From a virus, in the IMG/VR virus record IMGVR_UViG_3300046003_009098, positions 1-44,074 of that record: 44,074 nt of DNA, one strand, 5' to 3'. Both the position numbers and the translations under genes were made by a program. Every line of letters starts with the position of its first letter. The first letter of the stretch is position 1. Below are positions 15,598-24,155 of this stretch, one piece after another. The notes beneath the pieces were generated by a model that worked only from the letters and a program-made list of their open reading frames with translations, was not told the origin of the DNA and did no database searches.

Positions 15598-15638
15598 GGA
15601 CCCCGTAGGGGCTTGTTTGACTGCCGAATTAAAACCGC

Positions 15639-15667
15639 TTGACCGGTATATATCGATCGGATACGAT
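15639..15667 (+). promoter_or_regulatory. Candidate late promoter
   Basis: TTGACC (15639-15644) and TACGAT (15662-15667) lie 17 bases apart in the gap after the toxin gene. Transcription would begin near 15674 and at once meet two intrinsic terminators (15688-15718 and 15733-15763) before the methyltransferase. This promoter, leader and terminator order is like lambda pR'/tR'. There is no experimental support here. Confidence 0.5.
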
Positions 15668-15687
15668 CCAGCTAATCACTAAAGATG

Positions 15688-15718
15688 CGCCCACCCAGTT
15701 TCCCTCGGTGGGCGTTTT
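15688..15718 (+). terminator. Intrinsic terminator 1 before the methyltransferase gene
   Basis: CGCCCACC (15688-15695), an 11-base loop, GGTGGGCG (15707-15714), then TTTT. It would end the tacAT transcript and also any transcript from the promoter at 15639-15667. Confidence 0.75.
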
Positions 15719-15732
15719 GCTTTCTGCTCCCC

Positions 15733-15763
15733 AAACCCGCCCGCATCACCGAGGCGGGTTTTT
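15733..15763 (+). terminator. Intrinsic terminator 2 before the methyltransferase gene
   Basis: AAACCCGCC (15733-15741), an 11-base loop, GGCGGGTTT (15753-15761) and further Ts. The stem is 9 bp and bordered by A on one side and T on the other. It lies only 15 bases before the methyltransferase ATG, so that gene needs readthrough. Confidence 0.8.
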
Positions 15764-15777
15764 CATTTCTGGCGCTG

Positions 15778-17022
15778 ATGAACCCAATCAAACTTGAATA
15801 CCGCGCAGTCGACGCGTTGATTCCGTATGCGCGCAATGCCAAGCAACACTCTGAAGCGCAGGTGGCGCAAATTGCCGCAAGTATTCGTGAGTTTGGCTGG
15901 GGGGCGCCGATTCTGATTGATGGTCAGAACAACGTTATTGCGGGCCATGGTCGACTGCTTGCGGCACGTAAGCTCGGACTGCTCGAGGTTCCGGTTGTGC
16001 CTATGGAGCATCTCACGGATACCCAGCGTCGCGCACTGATCCTGGCGGATAACAAGATCGGCGAAAACGCCTCGTGGGAAGACGAGCTACTCGGGATCGA
16101 ACTGTCCGAATTGAAAGACGCTGGATTTGATCTGGGCTTGACCGGCTTTTCTACCGAAGAGTGGGAAGCATTGATCGCCGGTGAGGCGCAGACCAAGGAC
16201 GGACTGACTGATGACGATGCGGTCCCAGAGGTCTCAGAGAATCCAATTTCAAAGCCAGGCGATCTCTGGATTCTTGGGGAGCACAAGCTGCTCTGTGGTG
16301 ATGCTACGAAGCCTGACGATTACAAGATGTTGTTGGGCGACGAGTTGGTTGATATGACCTTCACCGATCCGCCTTACAACGTGAACTACGCGAACACGGC
16401 CAAAGAAAAATTTCTCGGGAAGAATCGCCCGATCATGAATGACAATCTGGGCGAAGGATTCGGTAGTTTTCTGTTCGATGCTTGTGACAACATCCTGACG
16501 CGCACCAAGGGTGCTATCTACATTGCGATGAGCTCATCGGAATTAGATACCTTGCAAGCTGCGTTTCGGGCCGCAGGCGGTAAATGGTCTACCTTCATTA
16601 TCTGGGCCAAGAATACTTTTACGCTGGGTCGCGCCGACTACCAACGGCAATACGAGCCGATTCTCTACGGATGGCGTGATGGCGCCGATCACTACTGGTG
16701 CGGTGCGCGGGACCAAGGTGATGTATGGAACATCAAGAAGCCCGCCAAGAACGATTTGCATCCGACGATGAAGCCCGTGGAACTGGTCGAGCGCGCGGTC
16801 CGCAACAGCAGCAAAACACGTGATCTGGTTCTTGATCCCTTCGGTGGCTCCGGGACGACATTAATTGCGTGCGAAAAATCAGGACGTCGCGCCAGAATCA
16901 TCGAGCTTGATCCTAAGTATGTCGACGTCATCGTAAAGCGCTGGGAAGAGTACACCGGCGATAAAGCCCAGAAGGCCAATGCGCCGGTGTTAGATGAGTC
17001 TCTGGCAGACGAACCTTCTTAA
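15778..17022 (+). CDS. DNA methyltransferase with N-terminal ParB-like domain
   Basis: 414 residues. The first 110 residues are a ParB/Srx-like domain (YARNAKQHSEAQVAQIAASI, AGHGRLLAARKLGL, ADNKIGENASW). The rest is an amino-methyltransferase with motif IV TDPPYNVNY at about 196 and the AdoMet motif DPFGGSGTT at about 352, in the beta-class order. DPPY favours N6-adenine, though N4-cytosine is possible. ATG 15778 is chosen because the upstream extension would run through both terminators. No restriction partner is adjacent, so it is probably an orphan enzyme that protects phage DNA or alters gene control. Its end overlaps the convergent DUF3489 gene. Confidence 0.9.
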   Translation: MNPIKLEYRAVDALIPYARNAKQHSEAQVAQIAASIREFGWGAPILIDGQNNVIAGHGRLLAARKLGLLEVPVVPMEHLTDTQRRALILADNKIGENASWEDELLGIELSELKDAGFDLGLTGFSTEEWEALIAGEAQTKDGLTDDDAVPEVSENPISKPGDLWILGEHKLLCGDATKPDDYKMLLGDELVDMTFTDPPYNVNYANTAKEKFLGKNRPIMNDNLGEGFGSFLFDACDNILTRTKGAIYIAMSSSELDTLQAAFRAAGGKWSTFIIWAKNTFTLGRADYQRQYEPILYGWRDGADHYWCGARDQGDVWNIKKPAKNDLHPTMKPVELVERAVRNSSKTRDLVLDPFGGSGTTLIACEKSGRRARIIELDPKYVDVIVKRWEEYTGDKAQKANAPVLDESLADEPS

Positions 17023-17474
17023 ACGTAGGCGATGCGATATACACGTTCGGCGTTTTCATCTTTGACCGAGACGATAGTGAGTCCCAGTTTTTTCTTTAAG
17101 GAACCAGCAAAGGCGCCGCGCACCGTATGTGCTTGCCAGCCAGTGGCTTCGCAAATTTGTGTGATGGTGGCACCTTCGGGGCGCTTTAAGAGGGCGATCA
17201 CCTGAGCCTGTTTGCTGTTTTCACGTGTTTTGATTTGACCGGGTTTCTTGGGTTCGACCAGGGGTGGCTCGATACCAAGGGCTGCGTACGCTGCCTTGGT
17301 CATCACGGTGGCGCGCTTATTTTTTGAAATCAGACCGGCTTTCACCATGCTTTCAACGGTCTTTGCCTTCGCACCGCCTTTTAACGTCTCGGGAAACCAG
17401 TCGATTCTGCCGGCGGTATGTTGATGAGCGTGGTTGAGAATCGCTTGTTGAGTGGCCGTGAGTTTGATGCTCAT
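17019..17474 (-). CDS. DUF3489 protein
   Basis: A 151-residue basic protein on the minus strand within the late region. Residues 1-60 form one helical domain (LTATQQAILNHAHQH, KTVESMVKAGLISK). Residues 88-150 form a winged-helix-like segment with the DUF3489 signature (KQAQVIALLKRPEGATITQI, TGWQAHTVRGAFAG). It is probably DNA-binding. AAGGAAG precedes the ATG. Members occur near recombinases and in prophages, but their job is unknown. Opposite orientation to all late genes suggests independent expression, perhaps during lysogeny. Confidence 0.85.
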   Translation of the reverse strand: MSIKLTATQQAILNHAHQHTAGRIDWFPETLKGGAKAKTVESMVKAGLISKNKRATVMTKAAYAALGIEPPLVEPKKPGQIKTRENSKQAQVIALLKRPEGATITQICEATGWQAHTVRGAFAGSLKKKLGLTIVSVKDENAERVYRIAYV

Positions 17475-17583
17475 GATGACTTCCTTTCAGGTGGGTTGAT
17501 GGCGTTGGTATGAACGCTCTAGTCCCGAAGAAAGCCAAGTTAATTTCCCAATCGTGTCGCTTATTTCTTGATTGATTACTCAT

Positions 17584-17958
17584 ATGCCAATCAGTGCCCC
17601 CACACCTTGCCGGCATCCCGGCTGTGGGGCGGTATTGGCAAAGCCAGGCTATTGCCCAGCCCACCGTGGTGCTATGCATCGTGACTATGGCCGAGCAAGA
17701 CGATCTTTTGATTCGGAGCTTGGCTTCTACCAGTCAAAGAACTGGCGAGAAGTTCGTGCGGTGCTACTGCGTGACGAGCCTCTGTGCGTGCGTTGTGAGG
17801 CGGCAGGGTGCTTGGTTGCAGCCAAGGTCGTCGACCATATCGTACCGATCAAAGACGGTGGTGCACGCTTTGACCGATCCAACCTGCAGCCTCTCTGCGT
17901 CGCTTGCCACAACCGCAAGACGGCCAGAGAGACTGCCGGTAGGCGGTCGCCCCCCTAG
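17584..17958 (+). CDS. HNH endonuclease
   Basis: 124 residues. An N-terminal zinc-like pair (CRHPGCGAVLAKPGYCPAH) precedes the HNH core: CVRCEAAG, VVDHIVPIKDGG, SNLQPLCVACHNRKTARE. The two CxxC-type pairs bind structural zinc and the His-Asn-His set binds the catalytic metal. In HK97-like phages an HNH protein is encoded beside the terminase and is needed for cutting DNA at cos during packaging. The location 105 bp upstream of TerS supports that. ATG 17584 is preferred over an upstream TTG. Confidence 0.88.
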   Translation: MPISAPTPCRHPGCGAVLAKPGYCPAHRGAMHRDYGRARRSFDSELGFYQSKNWREVRAVLLRDEPLCVRCEAAGCLVAAKVVDHIVPIKDGGARFDRSNLQPLCVACHNRKTARETAGRRSPP

Positions 17959-18062
17959 GGGGGATAAATCTCTACGGTTGAGAGGCAGCGATGCGCGCGC
18001 CTGCCCAAATTTTTGTGCGTGCAAAATGAATAAGGGGGGGATCCCCCAGGAATGGAATCGTC
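17940..18062 (+). other. Candidate cos region
   Basis: Between the HNH and TerS genes lie two perfect palindromes: CCCCCCTAGGGGGG (17950-17963) and GGGGGATCCCCC (18036-18047). They are separated by a mixed stretch with CGATGCGCGCGC and AATTTTTGTGCGTGC. GC-rich symmetric sites just before the small terminase gene are typical of cohesive-end sites of HNH-encoding phages, which leave short 3' overhangs. The first palindrome could alternatively act as a hairpin. Confidence 0.45.
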
Positions 18063-18524
18063 ATGGCCGGTCGCAAGCCGTTGCCCACCAAAGTTAAGCA
18101 AATCAAAGGAACACTCCAGAAGTGCAGGACTAATCAGCGAGAGCCAAAGCCCCATGGTGATTTGGTCGAGCCACCGGAGTACATGCCGGAGGGTGCAAAA
18201 TCAGCATGGCGCTACGCACTGGAGTGTGCGCCGCCAAATCTGCTTAAGCGCCTGGACATGTCGGTATTGGAGGTGTGGGCATGCGCCGCCGACTTGTATC
18301 GCAAGGCTCAGGCCGGGATTGCAAAGACTGGACTCTTGGTCAAGGCTCCGAACACGGGTGTACCGATGCAGTCACCTTATTTGGCCATCGCCAACAAACA
18401 AGCGCAGATCATGACCAAGGCCGCGACCGAGATGGGATTTACTCCGGCGTCGCGCACACGGGTTTCCATGCCGATTGAATCAGCAGAAGCAGAACTCGAT
18501 CCCTGGGCGGGCATTGCGGGTTGA
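18063..18524 (+). CDS. Phage terminase small subunit, P27 family
   Basis: A 153-residue DNA-recognition subunit of the packaging motor. MAGRKPLPTKVKQIKGTL is the typical N-terminus of P27-family TerS. It is followed by YMPEGAKSAWRYALECAP, LLKRLDMSVLEVWACAADLY and SPYLAIANKQAQIMTKAATE. The end AELDPWAGIAG is also typical. The ATG follows CCAGGAA. Its stop overlaps the terminase large subunit start (TTGATG). It would bind the nearby cos region and load the large subunit. The length fits the family. Confidence 0.93.
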   Translation: MAGRKPLPTKVKQIKGTLQKCRTNQREPKPHGDLVEPPEYMPEGAKSAWRYALECAPPNLLKRLDMSVLEVWACAADLYRKAQAGIAKTGLLVKAPNTGVPMQSPYLAIANKQAQIMTKAATEMGFTPASRTRVSMPIESAEAELDPWAGIAG

Positions 18525-20236
18525 TGCAGGCATCAGATTATGTGGCAATCGCCAAACGGTATGCCGAGCAGGTCATAGCAGGAGAAATCCTTGCCTGCCG
18601 TTGGGTTCGGCAAGCTTGTCAGCGGCAGCTGGATGATTTAGCTAGGTTCAAAGGCAAGTCCGGCCCGTATCTATTTAATCCGAAGTTGACCGACAAGGAC
18701 GGACGCAACTTCTATCCGGCAGATAACCTGTGTGGGTTTATTGAACGTTTGCCGCATGTAAAAGGCCCATTGGCAGGTGAGCCAATTCAACTGGAGCCAT
18801 GGCAGGCATTCATTCTGACCACGGTATTTGGTTGGGTGACGCCTGATGGGAAGCGCCGCTTTCGACGCTCCTACATTGAAGTTCCACGCGGGAATGCCAA
18901 ATCGACCTTGTCTTCGGCGTTGGCGCTTTACATGCTGACCGCAGATCGAGAAGGTGGCGCAGAAGTTTACTCACTGGCCACCACCCGAGATCAGGCTCGG
19001 ATCGTCTTTGGCGATGCGCAGACTATGGCAAGAAGAAGCCCGGGCTTTCGTCGTCGCTTTTCAGTGGAGGTCGGAGCACACAATATGCACGTGCTGGCAT
19101 CAGGATCGAAATTCGAAGCCCTTTCTGCGGAAGGCTCAACCTTAGACGGTCTGAACATTCACTTCGGCTGTATCGATGAGCTACATGCGCACAAAACACG
19201 AACCGTCTATGACGTCGTTGAAACCGGCACCGGAAAGCGTGACAACTCACTGCTGTGGGTGATCACGACCGCCGGTAGTAACCGTGCCGGCATCTGCTAC
19301 GAGGTCCGAACCTTCGTGACCAAGCTGCTTGACCGAGTATTCGAGGACGATACTCAGTTTGGAATCATCTACGGCCTGGATGATGGCGATGATTGGACAT
19401 CCGATAGTTCGCTAATTAAAGCGAATCCCAACTGGGGGATTTCAGTACGCCCCGAAGTGCTGTTGCCATTGCAGGCCAAGGCCATGCAACTGCCCAGCGC
19501 GGTCAACAACTTCAAGACCAAGCACTTGAATGAGTGGGTCAACGCAGATACCGCTTGGATGGACATGCGGGCTTGGGATGCCTGCGCCGACAACGCGCTC
19601 GATATCGAAGCATTTGCAGGTCAGCCCTGTTGGATCGGGCTCGATCTGGCTAGTAAGACGGATATTGCCGCGCTAGTGCTGCTGTTTGCCCATCCGGAGA
19701 TCACGGATGCTTACATAGTCTTTGGGAAGTACTACCTGCCCGAGGACACGGTAAGCGCATCGGGCAACAGCCAATATGAAGGCTGGATGCGCACAGGTCG
19801 TCTGACGGTTACGCCGGGAAATGTGATCGATTTCGGTTGGATTGAAGCCGATCTTTTGGAGATGGCCTCACGCTTTGAGGTGCAGGCCGTGGCCTTCGAT
19901 CCGTTTCAAGCGACGCAACTGTCGACTCGAATGCTATCCGAAGGCCTGCCCATGATCGAAGTGCGCCCGACAGTTCTCAATTTCAGTGAACCAATGAAGA
20001 CGCTAGAGGCCTTGGTGCTTCAGAAGAAATTGACCCATGACGGTGACCCAGTACTGACTTGGATGGCCAGCAACGTGGTCGCGCATCTGGATGTCAAAGA
20101 CAACATTTACCCACGCAAGGAGCGACCAGAAAACAAGATCGACGGCATTGTGGCACTAATCATGGCGCTCTCTCGGGCTATCAAACCCGGGGAGAACGTG
20201 GTGCTGGGCGCCGATTACGAACTGATGCTGCTCTGA
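18524..20236 (+). CDS. Phage terminase large subunit (HK97-like)
   Basis: A 570-residue packaging motor. The ATPase part has a Walker A variant VPRGNAKST at about 120 and Walker B FGCIDELHA at about 213. The RNase H-like nuclease has acids in WIGLDLASKTD (about 371), AFDPFQAT (about 458) and the closing KIDGIVALIMALSRA (about 537). These match Terminase_1/HK97 gp2. ATG 18524 overlaps the TerS stop; a TTG one codon earlier is equivalent. It cuts concatemers and pumps DNA into the prohead through the portal encoded next. Confidence 0.96.
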   Translation: MQASDYVAIAKRYAEQVIAGEILACRWVRQACQRQLDDLARFKGKSGPYLFNPKLTDKDGRNFYPADNLCGFIERLPHVKGPLAGEPIQLEPWQAFILTTVFGWVTPDGKRRFRRSYIEVPRGNAKSTLSSALALYMLTADREGGAEVYSLATTRDQARIVFGDAQTMARRSPGFRRRFSVEVGAHNMHVLASGSKFEALSAEGSTLDGLNIHFGCIDELHAHKTRTVYDVVETGTGKRDNSLLWVITTAGSNRAGICYEVRTFVTKLLDRVFEDDTQFGIIYGLDDGDDWTSDSSLIKANPNWGISVRPEVLLPLQAKAMQLPSAVNNFKTKHLNEWVNADTAWMDMRAWDACADNALDIEAFAGQPCWIGLDLASKTDIAALVLLFAHPEITDAYIVFGKYYLPEDTVSASGNSQYEGWMRTGRLTVTPGNVIDFGWIEADLLEMASRFEVQAVAFDPFQATQLSTRMLSEGLPMIEVRPTVLNFSEPMKTLEALVLQKKLTHDGDPVLTWMASNVVAHLDVKDNIYPRKERPENKIDGIVALIMALSRAIKPGENVVLGADYELMLL

Positions 20237-20240
20237 GCTG

Positions 20241-21758
20241 ATGGGAATACTGAGTTTTTTCGATCGATTTCGTGCGTCTAGCGATGACCGTTCTGCATGG
20301 GGAGATTTTTGGTTTGAGCCGGTGGCCGCCAGATCTGTTTCGGGTCTAAGGGTTTCGCCCGACGCTTCGCTTCGCTTGTCTGCGGTATACGCTTGCGTGC
20401 GGATCTTGTCGGAGACGATGGCATCGCTTCCGATCGTGCTCTACCGCAAACGCCCTGACGGCGGAAAAGATCGGGTCACTGATCACTGGCTGTACCCGCT
20501 GCTGTGCCGACGCCCAAACCGCTATCAGAATCCGTTCGAGTGGCGGGAAATGTTGCAAGGTCACCTGGCGCTGAGAGGCAATGCCTACAACCAGATCATC
20601 ACTAACCCGCGCGGTGAAATTATCGAGTTAGTGCCGATCCATCCCGATCGGGTTCGTGTCGAATTGCTGCGATCTGGTCAATTCAGGTATCGCGTGACGG
20701 ATCGTTTTGGCGACGAAACCATTCTGCCGCGTGGGGATGTGTGGCACCTGCGTGGATTGTCCTCTGACGGGTTGCTGGGTATGAGTCCGATTGAGCTGGC
20801 CCGCGAGAGCTTGGGTATGGCGCTAGCCGCCCAGGAGTATGGCGCGCGCTTCTTTGCCAACGACGCCAAACCTACCGGTGGCTGGATCGAGTTTCCGGGC
20901 TCATTCAAGGATGCCGAAGCAAAAAAGATCTTCCGCGAGTCCTATCAGCAAGCGCAGTCTGGCTCAAATCGGGGCAAGGTGCTGGTGCTTGAAAACGGCA
21001 TGAAATTCCACGAGGTGGGTGTCACCAACAAAGATGCGCAATTTTTGGAACTACGAAAATTTCAGATCACTGATATTGCCCGCCTCTTCAGAGTGCCACC
21101 TCACATGATTGCCGACTTGGATCGAGCAACGTTTTCCAATATTGAACAGCAGTCGCTTGAATTCGTGATGCACACGATGACGCCTTGGGCAGAGCGCTGG
21201 GAGGCTGCGATTGAAAGAGACTTGATCTTTGAGAACGAAGATCTGGAAGTTGAATTTGATTTTGCAAATTTGATGCGCGGCGATGCAGCAAGCCGTTCAG
21301 CTTATTACCAAAGTGGCATACAGAACGGCTGGCTCACCCGAAACGAAGCTCGTGCAGCGGAAAACTTGAATCCAATCGCAGGGTTGGAGCAGCCACTTCG
21401 ACCGCTCAATATGGTTGAGGAATCTGATGCAGAAGAATCTGAATCTGAAAACTCCTCCTCAGATACGCCCCCCTCGACGGAAACCGAAACCGAAACCGAG
21501 GCTGAATCCGATTTGGGATTAAACCCAGTCGATGCTGATCTCCGACTGCGGTTTGGTGCGCTCGTTGAATCGAATGCACGGCGCCTCGCGCGAAGAATCC
21601 ACAAAAAGGGAGCGATTGCCCAGAGCGATATTTCGCTCATTGCCGAGGCCATGGGTATTAGCTACAAAGCTGCTAATCAATGGTCCACAACCTGCGATCC
21701 GATCCCGGACGAAACCACATTGAAAAACCAATTGATTGAATTAGGAATGGCAACATGA
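20241..21758 (+). CDS. Phage portal protein, HK97 family
   Basis: A 505-residue portal that forms the dodecameric DNA channel at the head vertex. The core matches HK97 portals (LSAVYACVRILSETMASLP, RPNRYQNPFEWREML, ALRGNAYNQII, FRVPPHMIADLDRATFSNIE). After about residue 390 comes an acidic low-complexity linker (SDAEESESENSSSD, TETETETEAESD). A 75-residue basic helical domain then follows (VESNARRLARRIHKKGAI), which ordinary HK97 portals of about 420 residues lack. The stop overlaps the protease start. The extra tail may serve scaffolding or be cut by the neighbouring protease. Confidence 0.95.
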   Translation: MGILSFFDRFRASSDDRSAWGDFWFEPVAARSVSGLRVSPDASLRLSAVYACVRILSETMASLPIVLYRKRPDGGKDRVTDHWLYPLLCRRPNRYQNPFEWREMLQGHLALRGNAYNQIITNPRGEIIELVPIHPDRVRVELLRSGQFRYRVTDRFGDETILPRGDVWHLRGLSSDGLLGMSPIELARESLGMALAAQEYGARFFANDAKPTGGWIEFPGSFKDAEAKKIFRESYQQAQSGSNRGKVLVLENGMKFHEVGVTNKDAQFLELRKFQITDIARLFRVPPHMIADLDRATFSNIEQQSLEFVMHTMTPWAERWEAAIERDLIFENEDLEVEFDFANLMRGDAASRSAYYQSGIQNGWLTRNEARAAENLNPIAGLEQPLRPLNMVEESDAEESESENSSSDTPPSTETETETEAESDLGLNPVDADLRLRFGALVESNARRLARRIHKKGAIAQSDISLIAEAMGISYKAANQWSTTCDPIPDETTLKNQLIELGMAT

Positions 21759-22690
21759 ATGCTTCACTTTTACTTGGCGAATTTTTGAGTACGCCTTGGG
21801 CCATGATGCCGGATCGGCTTCAGGCCATCGCCAGCGTTCTGGCTCGCTGGTCAGCGGGAGAATCCCCTGACGATGGAGTGAAGTTTCAAATCAATAGCGA
21901 TCGAGTGCTTCGCACTACCCGTAAACAATTTGCGGCTGAGCGTTCGGGTACCGGGATTGCTGTCTTGCCGCTTTATGGAGTGATCACCCAGCGCGGCAAC
22001 ATGATCGACAATATTTCCGGACCGGGGTGTACGAGTACTGAGCAATTCTCAAACGCACTTCGACAACTTGTGACTGACGATTCAGTTGGGCAGATATTGA
22101 TTGACATTGATAGCCCCGGTGGCAGTGTCTATGGCGTGGCTGAACTAGCAGATGAAATACTCCAGGCAAGATCTCAAAAGCCCATCATCGCGATTGCCAA
22201 TAGCCTAGCGGCTTCCGCCGCCTACTGGATTGGCGCATCAGCTAGTGAGTTCTATGTGACCCCCGGAGGTGAAGTGGGCAGTATCGGCGTTTGGCAAGCA
22301 CATCAGGATTTCAGTAAGGCCATGGATGAAGCCGGCATCAAAACAACGCTCATCGCTGCAGGGCCTTACAAAGTCGAGGGCAACCCTTACTCCTCATTGG
22401 ATCCCGAAGCACAAGCCTTTATGCAATCGCGTGTTGATGATTACTACCAGGCCTTCACCAAGGCGGTCGCCAAAGGCAGGAACGTCGCCTTAGCTGATGT
22501 TCTTTCTGGCATGGGTCAAGGCAGAGTCCTGGGAGCACAAACTGCCAAACAACAATCCATGGTCGATGGTATTGCGAGTTTTGACCAGATCCTAGTCAAC
22601 ATGCAAAGGCGAGCCCATACCTCGATGGCCAACAAGACTAGTCGTACGCCTCGCCTTCAGCGGGCCCGCGATGCGGTTTCATTGATGTAA
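21755..22690 (+). CDS. S49-family capsid maturation protease
   Basis: A 311-residue SppA/ClpP-fold serine protease. The oxyanion strand is at 118-125 (DIDSPGGS), nucleophile Ser154 is in SLAASAAYW, and the general base Lys206 is in GPYKVEGNPYSS. The 52-residue spacing is that of the Ser-Lys dyad of S49 enzymes. In HK97-like phages the protease removes the delta domain from the capsid protein encoded next. The ATGA overlap with portal shows coupling. The last 40 residues are basic (TSRTPRLQRARDA), perhaps a prohead-targeting tail. Confidence 0.93.
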   Translation: MNASLLLGEFLSTPWAMMPDRLQAIASVLARWSAGESPDDGVKFQINSDRVLRTTRKQFAAERSGTGIAVLPLYGVITQRGNMIDNISGPGCTSTEQFSNALRQLVTDDSVGQILIDIDSPGGSVYGVAELADEILQARSQKPIIAIANSLAASAAYWIGASASEFYVTPGGEVGSIGVWQAHQDFSKAMDEAGIKTTLIAAGPYKVEGNPYSSLDPEAQAFMQSRVDDYYQAFTKAVAKGRNVALADVLSGMGQGRVLGAQTAKQQSMVDGIASFDQILVNMQRRAHTSMANKTSRTPRLQRARDAVSLM

Positions 22691-22760
22691 ACAAGTCATT
22701 GAATTGATGCGCTCCGTTGAGCGCGACCAGTACTGCGACCCATAGGTCGCACCCAAATAG

Positions 22761-22784
22761 CCACCCTACTTCGGGTGGTTTTTT
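22761..22784 (+). terminator. Intrinsic terminator before the major capsid gene
   Basis: CCACCC (22761-22766), a 6-base loop, GGGTGG (22773-22778), then T6. It is 19 bases before the capsid ATG, with GGAGAG between. Nearby, GCGACC and GGTCGC at about 22735-22750 could form a second hairpin. Confidence 0.75.
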
Positions 22785-22802
22785 CATTTATGGAGAGACC
22801 TA

Positions 22803-24128
22803 ATGAGCAATAAATTGCGCGAGCTGCAAGCTCGTAAAGCCAATCTAGTCAAGGACGCACGAACTCTGACCGATATTGCCGCTGCTGAAGAGCGCGATAT
22901 GTCCGACGAAGAACTCACTGCCTTCGATTCTTTGAAATCAAAAATCGAGGCAGCAACGAACGCCATCGACCGCGAAGCGGCATTGATTGCCGAGGAAGCT
23001 CAAATGGCCCACGTCGCAATGTCAACACCGATTATTCCCTCAGCCATTATTTCGGTGACGGACAATCGGGAAGCCAATCCGACGCATGGTTTTCATAGCG
23101 TGGGCGAATTCTTAAAAACCGTCTGCCAGGCACAAAAGCCTGGCAGCACGATTGATGAGCGGCTCTTGATTGGCTCCGGCCGAGGTGCTGCGGTTCCGAC
23201 CAACTTTGGTAACGAAGGCTCCGCACAAGACGGCGGCTTTCTGGTGCCACCACAGTTTGCGCGTGAAATCTTCCAGCTCTCCTTGGGCGAAGATTCTCTG
23301 CTGCCCATGACAGATAACGTCGAGATCACCGGCAACACGATGGCTTTCCCCAAAGATGAAACGACCCCTTGGGGTAGCAACGGCATTCGCGCTTACTGGC
23401 AAGGTGAAGCCACACCTGCAGTCAGCACCAAACCAGTATTGGGACTCTCGACCCTGCGCCTGAAAAAATTGATGGCCTTAGTTCCCGTAACAGACGAGCT
23501 GCTGGACGACACCAACGCACTCTCCACTTACCTGCCTGAAAAAATTGCCACCTCCATTCGCTGGAAGACGAACGAGTCGATTCTCTTTGGCTCGGGCACT
23601 GGTGTGCCGGTCGGCTGTATGACCAACAGCACAACCGTCACGGTCGCCAAAGAGCAGAACCAGGCAACGCAAACGCTTTTGCCACAGAATCTTGCCAAGA
23701 TGATCTCGCGTCTGCCACCGGGCAGTTTCGGCAAGGCGGTCTGGATTGTGAATAACGATGTGCTGCCGGCACTCTTCACACTCACGTTAGGTAACTATCC
23801 GATCTATTTGCCCACAGGTCTTTCAGTCGGTGGCATTCAGATCTCGCCTTACGGCAGCCTCCTGGGTCGACCGGTCTTTGTTTCTCAACATGCCAACACC
23901 TTCTCCGGACAAGGCGATGTGCTGCTGGCTGACCTTTCCTACTACCAGACCATCACCAAGGCGGGGGGGATGCAAACGGCGACCTCCATGCATCTGTACT
24001 TCGATGCAGATTTGACGGCGTTTAGGACCACCTTCCGCATGGATGGCCAATCCAAGATTGCAGCGCCCATCTCTCCTGCCAAAGGCAGCGCGTCGATGTC
24101 GCCCTTTGTTCAACTTGGCGCTCGCTAA
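22803..24128 (+). CDS. Major capsid protein, HK97 family
   Basis: 441 residues. Residues 1-70 are an acidic coiled coil (NKLRELQARKANLVKD, AAEERDMSDEELTAFDSLKS), the scaffold-like delta domain. The HK97 fold follows, with GGFLVPPQFAREIFQL, LSTLRLKKLMALVPVTDELL and SIRWKTNESILFGSGTGVP. The end (LYFDADLTAFRTTFRMDG) is typical of the P-domain C-terminus. The S49 protease next door would cleave after the delta domain, probably in the region 85-105. Its own terminator and strong SD upstream suggest separate dosage control of this most abundant head protein. Confidence 0.96.
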   Translation: MSNKLRELQARKANLVKDARTLTDIAAAEERDMSDEELTAFDSLKSKIEAATNAIDREAALIAEEAQMAHVAMSTPIIPSAIISVTDNREANPTHGFHSVGEFLKTVCQAQKPGSTIDERLLIGSGRGAAVPTNFGNEGSAQDGGFLVPPQFAREIFQLSLGEDSLLPMTDNVEITGNTMAFPKDETTPWGSNGIRAYWQGEATPAVSTKPVLGLSTLRLKKLMALVPVTDELLDDTNALSTYLPEKIATSIRWKTNESILFGSGTGVPVGCMTNSTTVTVAKEQNQATQTLLPQNLAKMISRLPPGSFGKAVWIVNNDVLPALFTLTLGNYPIYLPTGLSVGGIQISPYGSLLGRPVFVSQHANTFSGQGDVLLADLSYYQTITKAGGMQTATSMHLYFDADLTAFRTTFRMDGQSKIAAPISPAKGSASMSPFVQLGAR

Positions 24129-24155
24129 CTAGCCCACCATTTCAAGGAGATTTGT

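Noticed and set aside
15685-15777. N-terminal extension of the methyltransferase
   Set aside because: It would encode through both terminator hairpins; the ParB-like domain begins right after ATG 15778.
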